Assembly (NCBI GenBank): GCA_030123545.1
Contig: CP126124.1
Span: 2,976,001-3,040,000, forward strand
Source of the DNA: Burkholderiaceae bacterium
GTDB taxonomy: Bacteria > Pseudomonadota > Gammaproteobacteria > Burkholderiales > Burkholderiaceae_C
Length of the DNA stretch: 64,000 nt
Reading direction: 5' to 3'
How positions within the stretch are numbered: the first letter of the stretch is position 1; each line of letters begins with the position of its first letter. Shown here piece by piece: positions 17,042 to 26,205 of the stretch. Position numbers and translations under genes: made by a program. A model generated the notes under the pieces. That model had not been told where the DNA came from. It worked only from the letters and a program-made list of their open reading frames with translations, and searched no databases.

Positions 17042-18001
17042 TTACCGCCGCGTGAAAACAAAAATGCCGGCAATTACGAGCACCGTGCCGGCCGCGATCC
17101 ACGCGGTGAACGGCTCGCCGAGCAGCAGCACGCTCATCAGGATCGTCGACAGCGGACCGATCATGCCGGTCTGCGCGGCCAGCGCCGGGCCGATGCGCTC
17201 GATCGCCATCATCACCAGCAGCACCGGCATCGCGGTGCACAGCGACGCGTTCAGCACCGACAGCCAGATCACCTGCGGCGCGACGTCGGCGGCCGCCAAT
17301 GGTCGCAGCAGCAGGAACTGCAGGATGCACAGCAGGCTGGCGACGCTGGTCGCCAGCCCCACCAGCCGCAGCGAACCGAGCCTCTTGACGAACTCTCCGC
17401 TGTAGGTCAGGTAGCCCGCGTAGCTGACCGCGCTCCCGAAACACAGCAGCGCGCCCCAGGCCGCGACCACGCCCGAAGCGCCGCCCCCGCCGCTGCCGGC
17501 CTCGAACTCGTGGCCGAACACCAGCAGCACGCCGCAGTAGCTGATCGCCATGCCGAGCAGCTGCTGGCGCGTCGGGCGATGGCGGTACAGCAGCCACGCG
17601 AACAGCAGCACCAGCGTCGGGTTCAGGTACAGGATCAGCCGCTCGAAGCTCGCGGTGATGTAGGCGAGGCCGGCGAAGTCGAGGAAGCTCGCGAGGTAGT
17701 AGCCGGAGAAACCCAGGCCGAGCACGCCGACCCAGTCGCGCCGGGCGAGCCGCGGCTTATCCCGACCGGCCCACCACGCCATCGCCGCGAACAGCGGCAG
17801 CGCGAACAGCATGCGGTACATGATCAGCGTGACCGCGTCCACGCCGTAGCGGTACGCGAGCTTGACGATGATCGCCTTGCCGCTGAACGCGACCGCGCCG
17901 ATGGATGCGAGCAGCAGGCCGGTTGCTACACCTTTCGTAGCGACCGACGCAGTGTCAACGCCGGCTTCGGCCACTTTTTGCTCGAAAACCGGGGGCGTCA
18001 T
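17042..18001 (-). CDS. EamA/DMT family transporter
   Basis: The 319-residue protein has ten predicted membrane segments in two EamA repeats (GAVAFSGKAIIVKLAY near residue 35; LNASLCTAMPVLLVMMAIE in the second), typical of drug/metabolite exporters. It lies 24 bases upstream of the SDR on the same strand and may be co-transcribed. The 17-bp palindrome at 17925-17941 sits in frame in the N-terminal tail (ATKGVA). Confidence 0.88.
   Translation of the reverse strand: MTPPVFEQKVAEAGVDTASVATKGVATGLLLASIGAVAFSGKAIIVKLAYRYGVDAVTLIMYRMLFALPLFAAMAWWAGRDKPRLARRDWVGVLGLGFSGYYLASFLDFAGLAYITASFERLILYLNPTLVLLFAWLLYRHRPTRQQLLGMAISYCGVLLVFGHEFEAGSGGGGASGVVAAWGALLCFGSAVSYAGYLTYSGEFVKRLGSLRLVGLATSVASLLCILQFLLLRPLAAADVAPQVIWLSVLNASLCTAMPVLLVMMAIERIGPALAAQTGMIGPLSTILMSVLLLGEPFTAWIAAGTVLVIAGIFVFTRR
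17925..17941. repeat. 17-bp palindromic repeat, copy C (inside EamA gene)
   Basis: GCTACACCTTTCGTAGC has perfect 5-bp arms around seven bases. It is located in the N-terminal, non-membrane part of the transporter and read in frame. Confidence 0.55.
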
Positions 18002-18199
18002 CGGCGTTGCCCAGGCTCAGTACCCCGCCGCGCGGCGGGAACGCGGTGCGATGGGCAGGGTTGGCGCAATCGAAGGGCATGCGCAGATTATCGGCAGTCG
18101 GAAGGCATGGCAGCGCAGCTCGACTCGGACGCGGGCGTACCGCGTCTCGACTTCCGTTATTCGACTGCGCCTGAATTGGGACCGCTCTAGAATTCATGC

Positions 18200-19405
18200 G
18201 TGCCTCAAGCTGAGTTGTTCATCTGGTCGGCGCTGCTCGGATCGCTTCTCACTTTCACGGTGCTCGCAGCCGCAGCCGTCGCCCGCGACCCGCGAAGTCT
18301 GGCAAGCTGGTATCGCGTGACGTTCGTGCTGCTGATCGGCGGCGCACTGGTCGTCAACACGGATCTGCTGCACACGCTGTGGGATCTGCCGGGCGACAGC
18401 GCGCAAGCCTGGCTCCAGAGTTTCATCGGCCCGCTGGCGGCTGGCGTGTCGCTGTACTACCTGGGCCAGTGGATGGGCGGCATCCGCGAAGACCCGCTGG
18501 TCCATCGCATCACCCAGTGGGGCGGTCTGCTGCTCTGCATCTGCGCCGGCGTGCTGGCGCTGGTCGCGCCGATGCTGCCGCCGACGTCTCTGCATGACTT
18601 GCTGTGGGTGACCGCGGCCATCAGCGTGCTGGGCGCGCTGATGGCCGTGCTGGTCAGCGTGCGCAGCACGGTGCTGGGCGACCCGCTGGCACGCGGGATG
18701 CTGCTGGCTTGCATGGCGCTCACGCTGATGACGGCGGGAATCTACGCGCATCTGTTGCAGATCCCCGGTGTCGGTCCCGGTATCCGCGCGCTGACCAGCC
18801 TGGCCGCTCTGGTTTTCTTCGCCGTCGCAATGGCGCTGGTGGATCGGCGCGATCGCGAGAGCAGGCGCCTGGCGCGGCTGTCGCGCACCGCCGATCCAAC
18901 GGTGGAGCCGGCCACGGGACTGCCGATCGGCGCCAAGCTGGTGTCGGAACTGGAGCACGTATTCTGGCGAACCCAGCGCCTGAATCATCAATGCGCCGTG
19001 ATGTGCCTGTACCTGCGCAACCTGTACCAACTGAGCCAGAGCCTGGACGCAGCCGCCGAGTACCAGATCCTGGTGGCCATGGCCGCGCGCATCCGGCGTG
19101 CCGCGGGCTTTCGCTGCGTGGTCGGCATGTACCACCCGCGATGCTTCGTGGTGGTGATCGACGTCGACCTCTACCGCCAGCCGCCGGAAGTCGCGCTGCG
19201 GCGGTTGAGTGCCTTCGCCTGCGAACCGATGACCGTTCGCTGGGGCGACACGGAGCCACGCAAGTTCCATCCCGAGGTGGGATTGGCCATGACGGTGACC
19301 GACGCGGTTGGCGCCGCGCCGCTGGAGGTGCTCAACGCGACCGAGGCCGCGGCCCAACGCACCGCCCCGGCGCAGCCCGAATCGCAGGTCGAGACGATGT
19401 TCTGA
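18200..19405 (+). CDS. Membrane protein with degenerate GGDEF domain
   Basis: The 401-residue protein has a GTG start. Residues 1-215 contain about seven hydrophobic segments. A cytoplasmic domain follows that aligns with the start of GGDEF domains (EPATGLPIGAKLVSELEHV, compare DPLTGLPNR). Where GG(D/E)EF is expected the sequence is MYHPRCFVVVI, so diguanylate cyclase activity is not expected. It may be a c-di-GMP or GTP sensor, or a non-catalytic partner. The next gene is a convergent GspE/PilB-like ATPase. Confidence 0.7.
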   Translation: MPQAELFIWSALLGSLLTFTVLAAAAVARDPRSLASWYRVTFVLLIGGALVVNTDLLHTLWDLPGDSAQAWLQSFIGPLAAGVSLYYLGQWMGGIREDPLVHRITQWGGLLLCICAGVLALVAPMLPPTSLHDLLWVTAAISVLGALMAVLVSVRSTVLGDPLARGMLLACMALTLMTAGIYAHLLQIPGVGPGIRALTSLAALVFFAVAMALVDRRDRESRRLARLSRTADPTVEPATGLPIGAKLVSELEHVFWRTQRLNHQCAVMCLYLRNLYQLSQSLDAAAEYQILVAMAARIRRAAGFRCVVGMYHPRCFVVVIDVDLYRQPPEVALRRLSAFACEPMTVRWGDTEPRKFHPEVGLAMTVTDAVGAAPLEVLNATEAAAQRTAPAQPESQVETMF

Positions 19406-19447
19406 GCGTGCGGGACTCGGCCGCGTGCATGGCACGCCCGCCGGCTT

Positions 19448-21247
19448 TCACTCCAGCGGCGGCGTCGCGCTCAGCACCTCGTCCATCGTGGTCAGGCCTT
19501 CGGCCACGCGCAGCGCGCCGGCCAGGCGCAGCGGGCGCATGCCGTCGGCGACGGCGTGGCGGCGCAGCGCGGCCAGGTTCGGCTCGCGCGTGACCTGCTC
19601 CTTGAAGCCCTCGCCCACCGTGAGCAGTTCGTACAGTCCCATGCGGCCCATGTAGCCGGTCATGCGGCACTCGACGCAACCCGCGGGCTTGTAGGGACGG
19701 TAGCCGCCGGTGATCTTCCAGGGCTTGACCAGCTCCGCCAGCGTTTCGCGCGTGCTCTCGTCGTCCTTCTCGCGGCACTGGCGGCACAGCGTGCGCACGA
19801 GACGTTGCGCGAGCACGCCGAGCACGGTGGCGTTGATCAGGTAAGGCGGCACGCCAAGCTCCATCAGCCGCGTGATCGCCGACGATGCGTCGTTCGTGTG
19901 CAGCGTCGAGAACACCAGATGCCCGGTGAGCGCGGCCTGGATCGCCATCTCGGCGGTTTCCAGGTCGCGGATCTCGCCGACCATGATGATGTCCGGGTCC
20001 TGCCGCATCAGCGCGCGCACGCCTTCGGCGAAGCTGAAGTCGAGCTGCGGCTGAACCTGGGTCTGGTTGAACGCGGGCTCGATCATCTCGATCGGGTCCT
20101 CGATCGTGCTGACGTTGACCTCCTCGGTCGCGACGCGCTTGAGCGTCGAATACAGCGTGGTCGTCTTGCCGGAGCCGGTCGGTCCGGTGACCAGGATCAC
20201 GCCGTGCGGCCGCGTGACCAGCGCCTCCCAGCGCGCCGCGTCGTGCCGCGAGAAGCCCAGCGCGTCCAGATCTTTTACCGCGGTGTCGGGGTCGAAGATG
20301 CGCATCACCATCTTCTCGCCGAACGCGGTCGGCAGCGTCGAGAGGCGCATCTCGATCTCTTCGCCGCGCGGGTTGCGCGTCTTGATGCGGCCGTCCTGCG
20401 GACGGCGCTTCTCGGTCACGTCCATGCGCCCGAGCAGCTTGATGCGCGCCGTCATCGCATTGAGCACGCCCATCGGCATCTGGTACACCGGGTGCAGCAC
20501 GCCGTCGATGCGAAACCGGATCACCCCCTGCTCGCGTCGTGGCTCCAGGTGGATGTCGCTCGCGCGCTGGTCGAACGCGTACTGCCACAGCCAGTCGACC
20601 ACCTGCACCACGCTCTGATCGTTCGCATCGAGCTGGCGGCTGCTGCGGCCCAGCTCGACCAGTTGCTCGAAGCTCGCCGCAGCGCCCGCGCTGCCGGCCT
20701 TCAGCGCCGCGCGCACCGATTTCGCGAGCGCGAAGAACTCGGCCGTGTAGCGCTGGATCTCCTGCGGGCTCGCTAGCACGCGGCGCACGCTGCGGCGCGA
20801 CTGGCGCTCGACCTCGGCGACCCAGTCGGTGAGGAACGGTTCGGCGGTCGCGACCACCACCTCGTTCGGTGTGACCTGCACCGGCAGCACCCGGTGCCGC
20901 TCGGCGTAGGCCGCGCTCATCACGTCGGCGACCTTGCCGACGTCGACTCTCAAAGGGTCGATGCGCAGGTAGTCCAGCCCGGCGCGGCCGGCCAGCCACT
21001 GCGTTAGCGTCTCGATGTCCAGCGGCTTGCCGTCGCTCGCGCGCTGCATCGCGACGCTGGCAAGGCGCACCAGCGGATGCTGTGCGCTCTCGGCCTGCGA
21101 GCAGCGCGCGATCGTGCGGCGCGCTTCCTCGTCCGAGACGACGCCGTCGGCGTTCAGCCATTCGACCAGGCGGCGCCAGTCCAGCGGCCCGTCCGCCGGC
21201 GCCGCGGCGGCAGGCGATTTCAAGGCGGTATGCGCAGGGACGCTCAT
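19448..21247 (-). CDS. GspE/PilB-type secretion/pilus ATPase
   Basis: The 599-residue protein has a GspE N-terminal domain, then an AAA ATPase with Walker A GPTGSGKTTTLY, the Asp box (STIEDPIE), Walker B (IIMVGEIRDLETAE) and the His box (TGHLVFSTLHTNDA). A zinc-type tetracysteine (CRQCREK and CVECRMT) follows near residue 500. Such ATPases power type II secretion or type IV pilus assembly. No other secretion genes are adjacent, so it is a solitary copy. The ATG at 21247 begins MSVPAHT. The start lies 11 bases downstream of the spermidine synthase-like gene on the same strand. Confidence 0.88.
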   Translation of the reverse strand: MSVPAHTALKSPAAAAPADGPLDWRRLVEWLNADGVVSDEEARRTIARCSQAESAQHPLVRLASVAMQRASDGKPLDIETLTQWLAGRAGLDYLRIDPLRVDVGKVADVMSAAYAERHRVLPVQVTPNEVVVATAEPFLTDWVAEVERQSRRSVRRVLASPQEIQRYTAEFFALAKSVRAALKAGSAGAAASFEQLVELGRSSRQLDANDQSVVQVVDWLWQYAFDQRASDIHLEPRREQGVIRFRIDGVLHPVYQMPMGVLNAMTARIKLLGRMDVTEKRRPQDGRIKTRNPRGEEIEMRLSTLPTAFGEKMVMRIFDPDTAVKDLDALGFSRHDAARWEALVTRPHGVILVTGPTGSGKTTTLYSTLKRVATEEVNVSTIEDPIEMIEPAFNQTQVQPQLDFSFAEGVRALMRQDPDIIMVGEIRDLETAEMAIQAALTGHLVFSTLHTNDASSAITRLMELGVPPYLINATVLGVLAQRLVRTLCRQCREKDDESTRETLAELVKPWKITGGYRPYKPAGCVECRMTGYMGRMGLYELLTVGEGFKEQVTREPNLAALRRHAVADGMRPLRLAGALRVAEGLTTMDEVLSATPPLE

Positions 21248-21258
21248 GGCAGTTTCGG

Positions 21259-22053
21259 CTATCCGAGTTGGAGCGGTTTGAACACCCGCAGCCATTTCTC
21301 CGCGGGCAGTCGCCACCGAGTCTGAATGGTAGCGGCGCGCCCGGCAAGCTCGGCGCGCGACGGGCGTGCCGCCATGCGTGCAGGATTTCTCAACGCGGCG
21401 ACGATGGTGTTGCCCTCGCGCGTCGGCCGGAACGCCCACAGCGCATCCGCGCCGAACGCGGCGGCGATGCGCTCGCAGCTGCGCTCGAAGCTGGCATCGC
21501 GGCCGAACAGGTTCACCGTCATGCAGCCGTCGTCGGTCAGGAGGCGCCGGCAGTCGGCGTAGAACGCCGCCGCGTCCTGCACCGGCGCCGCGGCCTCGGC
21601 GTCGTACAGGTCCACCTGCAGCGCATCGACTTGGCCGCGCCACTGGGGCTGCCGCACGACCTCGGCCGCGTCGCCCAACACCACCTGCAACTTCGCATCA
21701 TCGGGCGGCAGCTTGAACCACAGGCGGCAGGCGCTGACGACCTGCGGATTGAGTTCGACCGCGGTGGTCTTCATGCGCAGGCGCTTGCGGCAGAACTTGG
21801 TCAGCGCCCCCGAGCCCAGGCCCAGTTGCATCGCGTGGCGCGCGGCCACGCTCGTCGGTTCAACGAACAGCAGCCAGGCCATCATGCGCTGCAGGTATTC
21901 GAGCTCGATCTCGAACGGCGCGTCGAGCCGCATCGACCCCTGCACCCATTCGCTGCCCAGGTGCAGGTAGCGAACCTTGCCGTAATCGGAAAAATGAACT
22001 TCGGGCAGTGCAGTCGCGCGCGCTTTCAAGGTGGGGCGATTATCGCCGCGCAC
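21259..22053 (-). CDS. Spermidine synthase-like methyltransferase-fold protein
   Basis: The 264-residue protein shows the Rossmann-like SpeE core: GLGSGALTKFC (motif I), TTAVELNPQVV (acidic residue after beta-2), VLGDAAEVV and DALQVDLYD. It lacks the N-terminal domain of true spermidine synthases, so polyamine synthesis is uncertain. Start is GTG at 22053. It is probably co-transcribed with the GspE-like gene. Confidence 0.75.
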   Translation of the reverse strand: MRGDNRPTLKARATALPEVHFSDYGKVRYLHLGSEWVQGSMRLDAPFEIELEYLQRMMAWLLFVEPTSVAARHAMQLGLGSGALTKFCRKRLRMKTTAVELNPQVVSACRLWFKLPPDDAKLQVVLGDAAEVVRQPQWRGQVDALQVDLYDAEAAAPVQDAAAFYADCRRLLTDDGCMTVNLFGRDASFERSCERIAAAFGADALWAFRPTREGNTIVAALRNPARMAARPSRAELAGRAATIQTRWRLPAEKWLRVFKPLQLG

Positions 22054-22083
22054 CGACTGCGCATCCTGTCAGAGCCAGCCCCG

Positions 22084-22620
22084 CTATGCCAGCCCGTGCC
22101 GCGCGAACACCTCGCGCCATGCGGCCAACTTGCGCTCGAAGCGCCACGATGCGTTCGCCGGGCTGGTCGACGGCAGCCGGACCACCGGCAGGCCCAGCGA
22201 TTCGAGCGCGCGTGCATGGCGAAAGCTCTCGCCGCCATTGTGCGCGACGGCCTGCAATGCCGGGCAACGCACTCGAAGGCTGGCGAAATCGTTGATCTCG
22301 GCGTTGCGGATTCGGCTGTCCAGGCTGCCCTCGCGCTCGCAGGCCCGGTACACGTCCCACAGCCCCAGGCCGTGCGCGAGCATCCTATCGCTACGATTTT
22401 CATAGCTATCTTCGCAGATCCCATCTGGGCTTTCCTGCCAAATCGCTGCAAGAATCGGCCAGAACTGGTTGCGCGGATGGGCATAATACTGGCGCGCGGC
22501 GAGCGAGGCCGCGCCGGGAAAGCTGCCCAGCACCAGCAGCCGGGTGCCGGCGCACACGAGCGGCGGCAGGCCGACCAGCCGTAGAGGCCGCTGTTCGCGC
22601 ACCGCTTTTCCCGTCGCCAT
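22084..22620 (-). CDS. DNA-deoxyinosine glycosylase (uracil-DNA glycosylase superfamily)
   Basis: The 178-residue protein resembles hypoxanthine/mismatch DNA glycosylases. LVLGSFPGAASL, YYAHPRNQFWPIL and LPSTSPAN are the superfamily motifs. It would excise deaminated bases to start base excision repair. The 17-bp palindrome at 22390-22406 lies in frame and encodes part of CEDSYENRS, in a loop between the FWPIL helix and HGLGLWDVY. Confidence 0.85.
   Translation of the reverse strand: MATGKAVREQRPLRLVGLPPLVCAGTRLLVLGSFPGAASLAARQYYAHPRNQFWPILAAIWQESPDGICEDSYENRSDRMLAHGLGLWDVYRACEREGSLDSRIRNAEINDFASLRVRCPALQAVAHNGGESFRHARALESLGLPVVRLPSTSPANASWRFERKLAAWREVFARHGLA
22390..22406. repeat. 17-bp palindromic repeat, copy D (inside glycosylase gene)
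   Basis: GCTACGATTTTCATAGC fits GCTAY-N7-RTAGC and is AT-rich relative to its surroundings. Confidence 0.55.
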
Positions 22621-22661
22621 TCGTCACCGTTCGCGGCGGATCGATTCAACGAAGAGGGAAC

Positions 22662-23471
22662 ATGAGCACCGATGCCATCTGGACATTTCTGAGCACGCAA
22701 GGCGTCGATTTCGGCCTGAAGGTTCTGGGCGCGATCGCCGCATGGATTATCGGGCGGCTGCTGATCCGCTTCGGCCTGCGGCTGCTCGGCGCGGCGCTGC
22801 GCCGCGGCGGCAAGATCGACGCCACGCTCGAGAAATACCTGCAGTCGGTGTGCTCGGTGGTGCTGAACATCGTGCTGATCCTCGCGATCCTGGGCATCTT
22901 CGGCGTCAACACCACCTCGTTCGCGGCGCTGCTCGCCGGCGCGGGGCTGGCGATCGGTACCGCCTGGGGCGGGCTGCTGACGCATTTCGCGGCCGGCGTC
23001 TTCATGCAGGTGCTGCGGCCGTACAAGGTGGGCGACTTCGTCACCGCCGGCGGCGTGACCGGCACCGTGAAGGAACTGGGCTTGTTCGGCACCACGCTGA
23101 TCACGCCGGACAACGTCGTCACCGTCGTCGGCAACAACAAGGTGTTCACCGACACCATTCAGAACTTCAGCGCGCTGCCGGTGCGGCGCGTGGACTGCAC
23201 CGCCAAGGTCGCCAACGGCGTGGACGTGGCCGATGCGATCGCGCGGCTCAAGGCCGCGGTGGCGGCGATCCCGAACGTCGCGACCGCGCCGGCGCCGGAC
23301 GTCGACCTGCTGCAGTTCACCCCCGAGGGCCCGGTGCTGTGCGTGCGGCCGTACGCGCACACCGACCACTACTGGCAGGTGTTCTTCGACACCAACCGCG
23401 CGATCGTCGCGGCGTTCGGCACGGCCGGCTATCCGGTGCCGGAGACGCCGGTCGCGCATCGGCACGTCTGA
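22662..23471 (+). CDS. Small mechanosensitive ion channel, MscS family
   Basis: The 269-residue protein has three N-terminal membrane helices; the pore-lining third helix is rich in Gly/Ala (LLAGAGLAIGTAWGG, near residues 90-104). The beta domain follows (RPYKVGDFVTAGGVTGTV and TPDNVVTVVGNNKV). It should open under membrane tension and release osmolytes. Length is close to E. coli MscS. AGAGGG lies before the ATG. Confidence 0.92.
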   Translation: MSTDAIWTFLSTQGVDFGLKVLGAIAAWIIGRLLIRFGLRLLGAALRRGGKIDATLEKYLQSVCSVVLNIVLILAILGIFGVNTTSFAALLAGAGLAIGTAWGGLLTHFAAGVFMQVLRPYKVGDFVTAGGVTGTVKELGLFGTTLITPDNVVTVVGNNKVFTDTIQNFSALPVRRVDCTAKVANGVDVADAIARLKAAVAAIPNVATAPAPDVDLLQFTPEGPVLCVRPYAHTDHYWQVFFDTNRAIVAAFGTAGYPVPETPVAHRHV

Positions 23472-23519
23472 CGCTGCGGACCTCTGACGCCGCGTATCCG
23501 TACCTGCGCACGCAAGCCC

Positions 23520-23807
23520 TCAGGCGGTCAATGCCTCGATGACCGCGCGCGGGTTGCGCTCGATCACGTTGAGCAGCACAAGCGACGCGCCGTGCGGCGT
23601 GCGGTCACCGCGTTCCCAATGGCGCAGCGTGGCGGTGGAAAAGCCGAACCTGGCCGCGAACTCTTCCTGCGTCATGTCCACCTTGGCGCGCAGCGCCTTC
23701 ACGTCCACGGGGCGGGGTCGATGGACGCGCACGCCCCGGCCATGCCCTTCGGCATGCGCGAGGGCTTCCTGCAGGCCCTGCTTGATGCTGTCGAATGCCT
23801 TGGTCAT
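23520..23807 (-). CDS. HTH antitoxin (NadS/HigA-like)
   Basis: The 95-residue protein has a Cro/C1-type helix-turn-helix (MTQEEFAARFGFSTATLRHW, residues 44-63). Its ATG overlaps the stop of the upstream toxin gene, the toxin-first order typical of higBA-like pairs. It should bind and neutralise the toxin and repress the shared promoter. Confidence 0.85.
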   Translation of the reverse strand: MTKAFDSIKQGLQEALAHAEGHGRGVRVHRPRPVDVKALRAKVDMTQEEFAARFGFSTATLRHWERGDRTPHGASLVLLNVIERNPRAVIEALTA

Positions 23808-24184
23808 TTCTTCAGTCCTTTCGCCTTCCAGATGCCGACCAGCGTGCGGGTCAAGCCGGCCAGTTCGTTGCGCTCCCCCTTGCTCAGGTTGGCCCGATCG
23901 CCTTTCGCGAACAGGGTGAGCAGATAGAGCGGCATGTATTCGTCATGGAAGTAGTAGATGACTCGCACACCGCCGCTCTTGCCGTGATCACCCCTGCGCC
24001 AGCGCAGCTTGCGGACGCCGCCGGTGCCTTCCATCGGATCACCCGCCCTGAGGTGCGAGGCCAGATACCGGATCAGATCTTGCCGCTCCACGATGCTGAG
24101 CAACTTGTCCGCCATGCGGATGAATTCAGGCAGTTCGGCGACCGTTTGCACGGGTTTGATTGTAATCCATTGGAACAGTTTCAC
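23804..24184 (-). CDS. RelE/HigB-type toxin
   Basis: The protein is 126 residues from a GTG start. VAELPEFIRMADKLLS, GTGGVRKLRWRRGDHGKSGG, VRVIYYFHDE and LLTLFAKGDRANLSKGERN are characteristic of the RelE-superfamily branch paired with NadS/HigA antitoxins, usually ribosome-dependent mRNA endonucleases. An internal GTG at 24151 would give a 115-residue protein closer to usual family length. The promoter presumably lies in the 59-bp gap to tatD. Confidence 0.82.
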   Translation of the reverse strand: MKLFQWITIKPVQTVAELPEFIRMADKLLSIVERQDLIRYLASHLRAGDPMEGTGGVRKLRWRRGDHGKSGGVRVIYYFHDEYMPLYLLTLFAKGDRANLSKGERNELAGLTRTLVGIWKAKGLKK

Positions 24185-24243
24185 TCATTTGTTCACTACG
24201 CACAGATTGGGTGCGCCAGAAGTAGTCCGTGTCTCAATCGCGC

Positions 24244-25107
24244 TCAGGCCGCGATCAAGGCCCCGAGCCGCGGCAGCGCGGCCAGCGCGTTGCGCGTGGT
24301 TGCGGCGGCGAGTTCCGCCGGCGCCATCCCGCGCAGCGCGGCGACCACGGCTGCGATGCGCGGCAACTCGGCCGGCTCGTTGCGGCCTTGCGCGGCCCCG
24401 GCCGCGCGCTCGTTCGCGGTGCGGTACAGCCATTGCGGCGGGATGTCCGGCGCGTCGGTCTCGAGCACGATCGCATCCAGCGGCAGGCTGGCCGCGAGCC
24501 GGCGCAGCTTAAGCGCGCGCTCGAACGTGACGGCGCCGCCGAAGCCGAGCTTGAAGCCGAGCGCGATGAACGCCGCCGCCTGCGCTTCGCTGCCATTGAA
24601 CGCGTGCGCAATTCCCCGCCAACGTCCGTCGCTCGGCGCAAGTTCGCGCAGGTATTTCAGCAGCCGATCCGCCGAGCGGCGCACGTGCAGCAGCACCGGC
24701 AGGCCGTGCCGGCGCGCGATGCGAAGCTGCTCGCGGTAGAAATGTTCCTGGCGCTCACGCAGCAGCGGCGCGGCGTATTCGGGCACGAAAAAGTCCAGGC
24801 CGATCTCGCCGACCGCGACCAGGCGCGGGTCCGCTCCGTGTTCGGCCAGTTGCGCATCGAGCACCGTCAGATCGGCCTCGGTGGCCTGCGCGGTACAGAG
24901 CGGGTGGATGCCGAGCGCGTAGCTGTCGCCGAAGCCATGCGCCAGTTCGCGCACCGCGGCGAAATTGGCGGCTCCGACCGCCGGCAGCACGCAGTGCACG
25001 ACCCCGGCGGCCCTGGCACGCGCGCGCATCGCGGCGCGATCCTGGGCGAACTCAGGGGCGTCCAGATGGCAGTGGGTGTCGATCCAGCCGGCCAAGCCTG
25101 CGTCCAT
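24244..25107 (-). CDS. TatD family hydrolase
   Basis: The 287-residue TIM-barrel metal-dependent enzyme has WIDTHCHLDAPEF at the N terminus (metal-binding HxH), AVGEIGLDFF (Glu ligand), LLHVRRSADR and LETDAPDIPP (final Asp). TatD proteins act as 3'-5' DNases and phosphodiesterases. The ATG at 25107 was preferred over an in-frame start at 25173 because family members begin just before the HxH motif. Confidence 0.9.
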   Translation of the reverse strand: MDAGLAGWIDTHCHLDAPEFAQDRAAMRARARAAGVVHCVLPAVGAANFAAVRELAHGFGDSYALGIHPLCTAQATEADLTVLDAQLAEHGADPRLVAVGEIGLDFFVPEYAAPLLRERQEHFYREQLRIARRHGLPVLLHVRRSADRLLKYLRELAPSDGRWRGIAHAFNGSEAQAAAFIALGFKLGFGGAVTFERALKLRRLAASLPLDAIVLETDAPDIPPQWLYRTANERAAGAAQGRNEPAELPRIAAVVAALRGMAPAELAAATTRNALAALPRLGALIAA

Positions 25108-25225
25108 GCCCGGATCATGCCCGAATCGACTATCCCCGCGGGTGCAGCACGGGGCAAACCGTGATACTGTCATTTAGTTGCCGAGTCCGCTTGATTTCCA
25201 GGCATCGTTCCCGACAGGTGTCGCA

Positions 25226-26164
25226 ATGGGCAAGGCCGCCCTTTACAGCAGTTCACGCCGGCAGCCGGCCGCGTCCGGCTCACACGCCAAGGCCGGGTCC
25301 GAGGCGGCAGCGGCGGTGATCGCTGCGCCGCCACCCGCCACGACCGCTGCAGCCGCGCAGCCAACGCACCGGCTGTCCGGCCGGCGCACGGTCTGGGTGA
25401 TCGTCGCATTGCTCACGGTGCTGTTGATCGCGCTCGCGCTGGACCTGGGCCTCGCGCTGCGTCCGGCGCAGCCGCCGCTGACGCAGCGCCAGATCGACGC
25501 GGCCGTGCAGAAGTCGCTGCGCACGGTACCGCTGCCCTCGCCGGCGGCCGCGGCGTACGCGACGATCGCGCCATCGGTGGTGCGGGTGCTGGCCTACGGC
25601 AAGCTCAAGCGCAACAAGCGGCTGCTCGAGCGCGGCGTCGGCGCCGGGGTCGTGATCGTCAACCGCGGCGTGATCCTGACCAGCCTGCACGTGGTGGAGA
25701 ACGCCGACGCGGTGCAGGTGGTGTTCGCCGACGGCAGCGAGTCGGTGGCCGACATCATCAACGAGGAACCGGAGAACGACATGGCGGTGCTGCAGGCCAG
25801 AACCGTGCCCGACGACCTGCCGGCGGCGACGCTGCGCTCGACCGCGGATCTCTCGGTCGGCGACCAGGTGATGGCGGTCGGTTTCCCGTTCGGGATCGGG
25901 CCGTCGGCTTCGGCCGGCGTGATCTCCGGCTTGAACCGGGTATTCCAGTCGCCCGAAGGCCGGCAGGAAATGTCGAACCTGATCCAGTTCGACGCCGCTG
26001 CGAACCCTGGCAACTCCGGCGGCCCGCTGGTCACGATGGACGGTTCGGTGGTCGGCATCGTGACCGCGATCCTGAATCCGACGCCGGCACGCACCTTCAT
26101 CGGCATCGGCTTCGCGGTGCCGATCGAGAATGCGTCCGAGGCGGCCGGCGCGTCGCCGTTCTGA
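25226..26164 (+). CDS. S1C-type serine protease (DegS/HtrA-like, no PDZ domain)
   Basis: The 312-residue protein has an N-terminal cytoplasmic tail, one membrane anchor (WVIVALLTVLLIALAL, about residues 57-75) and a periplasmic trypsin-like domain. The catalytic triad is His in LTSLHVVENA, Asp in ENDMAVLQ and Ser in NPGNSGGPLV. No PDZ domain follows, which separates it from DegP/DegS. The ATG at 25226 was chosen. It precedes the MoxR operon by 41 bases, so co-expression and a shared envelope role are possible. Confidence 0.85.
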   Translation: MGKAALYSSSRRQPAASGSHAKAGSEAAAAVIAAPPPATTAAAAQPTHRLSGRRTVWVIVALLTVLLIALALDLGLALRPAQPPLTQRQIDAAVQKSLRTVPLPSPAAAAYATIAPSVVRVLAYGKLKRNKRLLERGVGAGVVIVNRGVILTSLHVVENADAVQVVFADGSESVADIINEEPENDMAVLQARTVPDDLPAATLRSTADLSVGDQVMAVGFPFGIGPSASAGVISGLNRVFQSPEGRQEMSNLIQFDAAANPGNSGGPLVTMDGSVVGIVTAILNPTPARTFIGIGFAVPIENASEAAGASPF

Positions 26165-26205
26165 CTCCCTCAGCCCTCCCCCCCCCCGACCCGAACGAGG
26201 ACCCG

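Noticed and set aside
23520..24184. Toxin-antitoxin pair as a novel defence system
   Set aside because: Sequence and gene order fit a known RelE/HigB plus NadS/HigA type pair; nothing points to a new mechanism.
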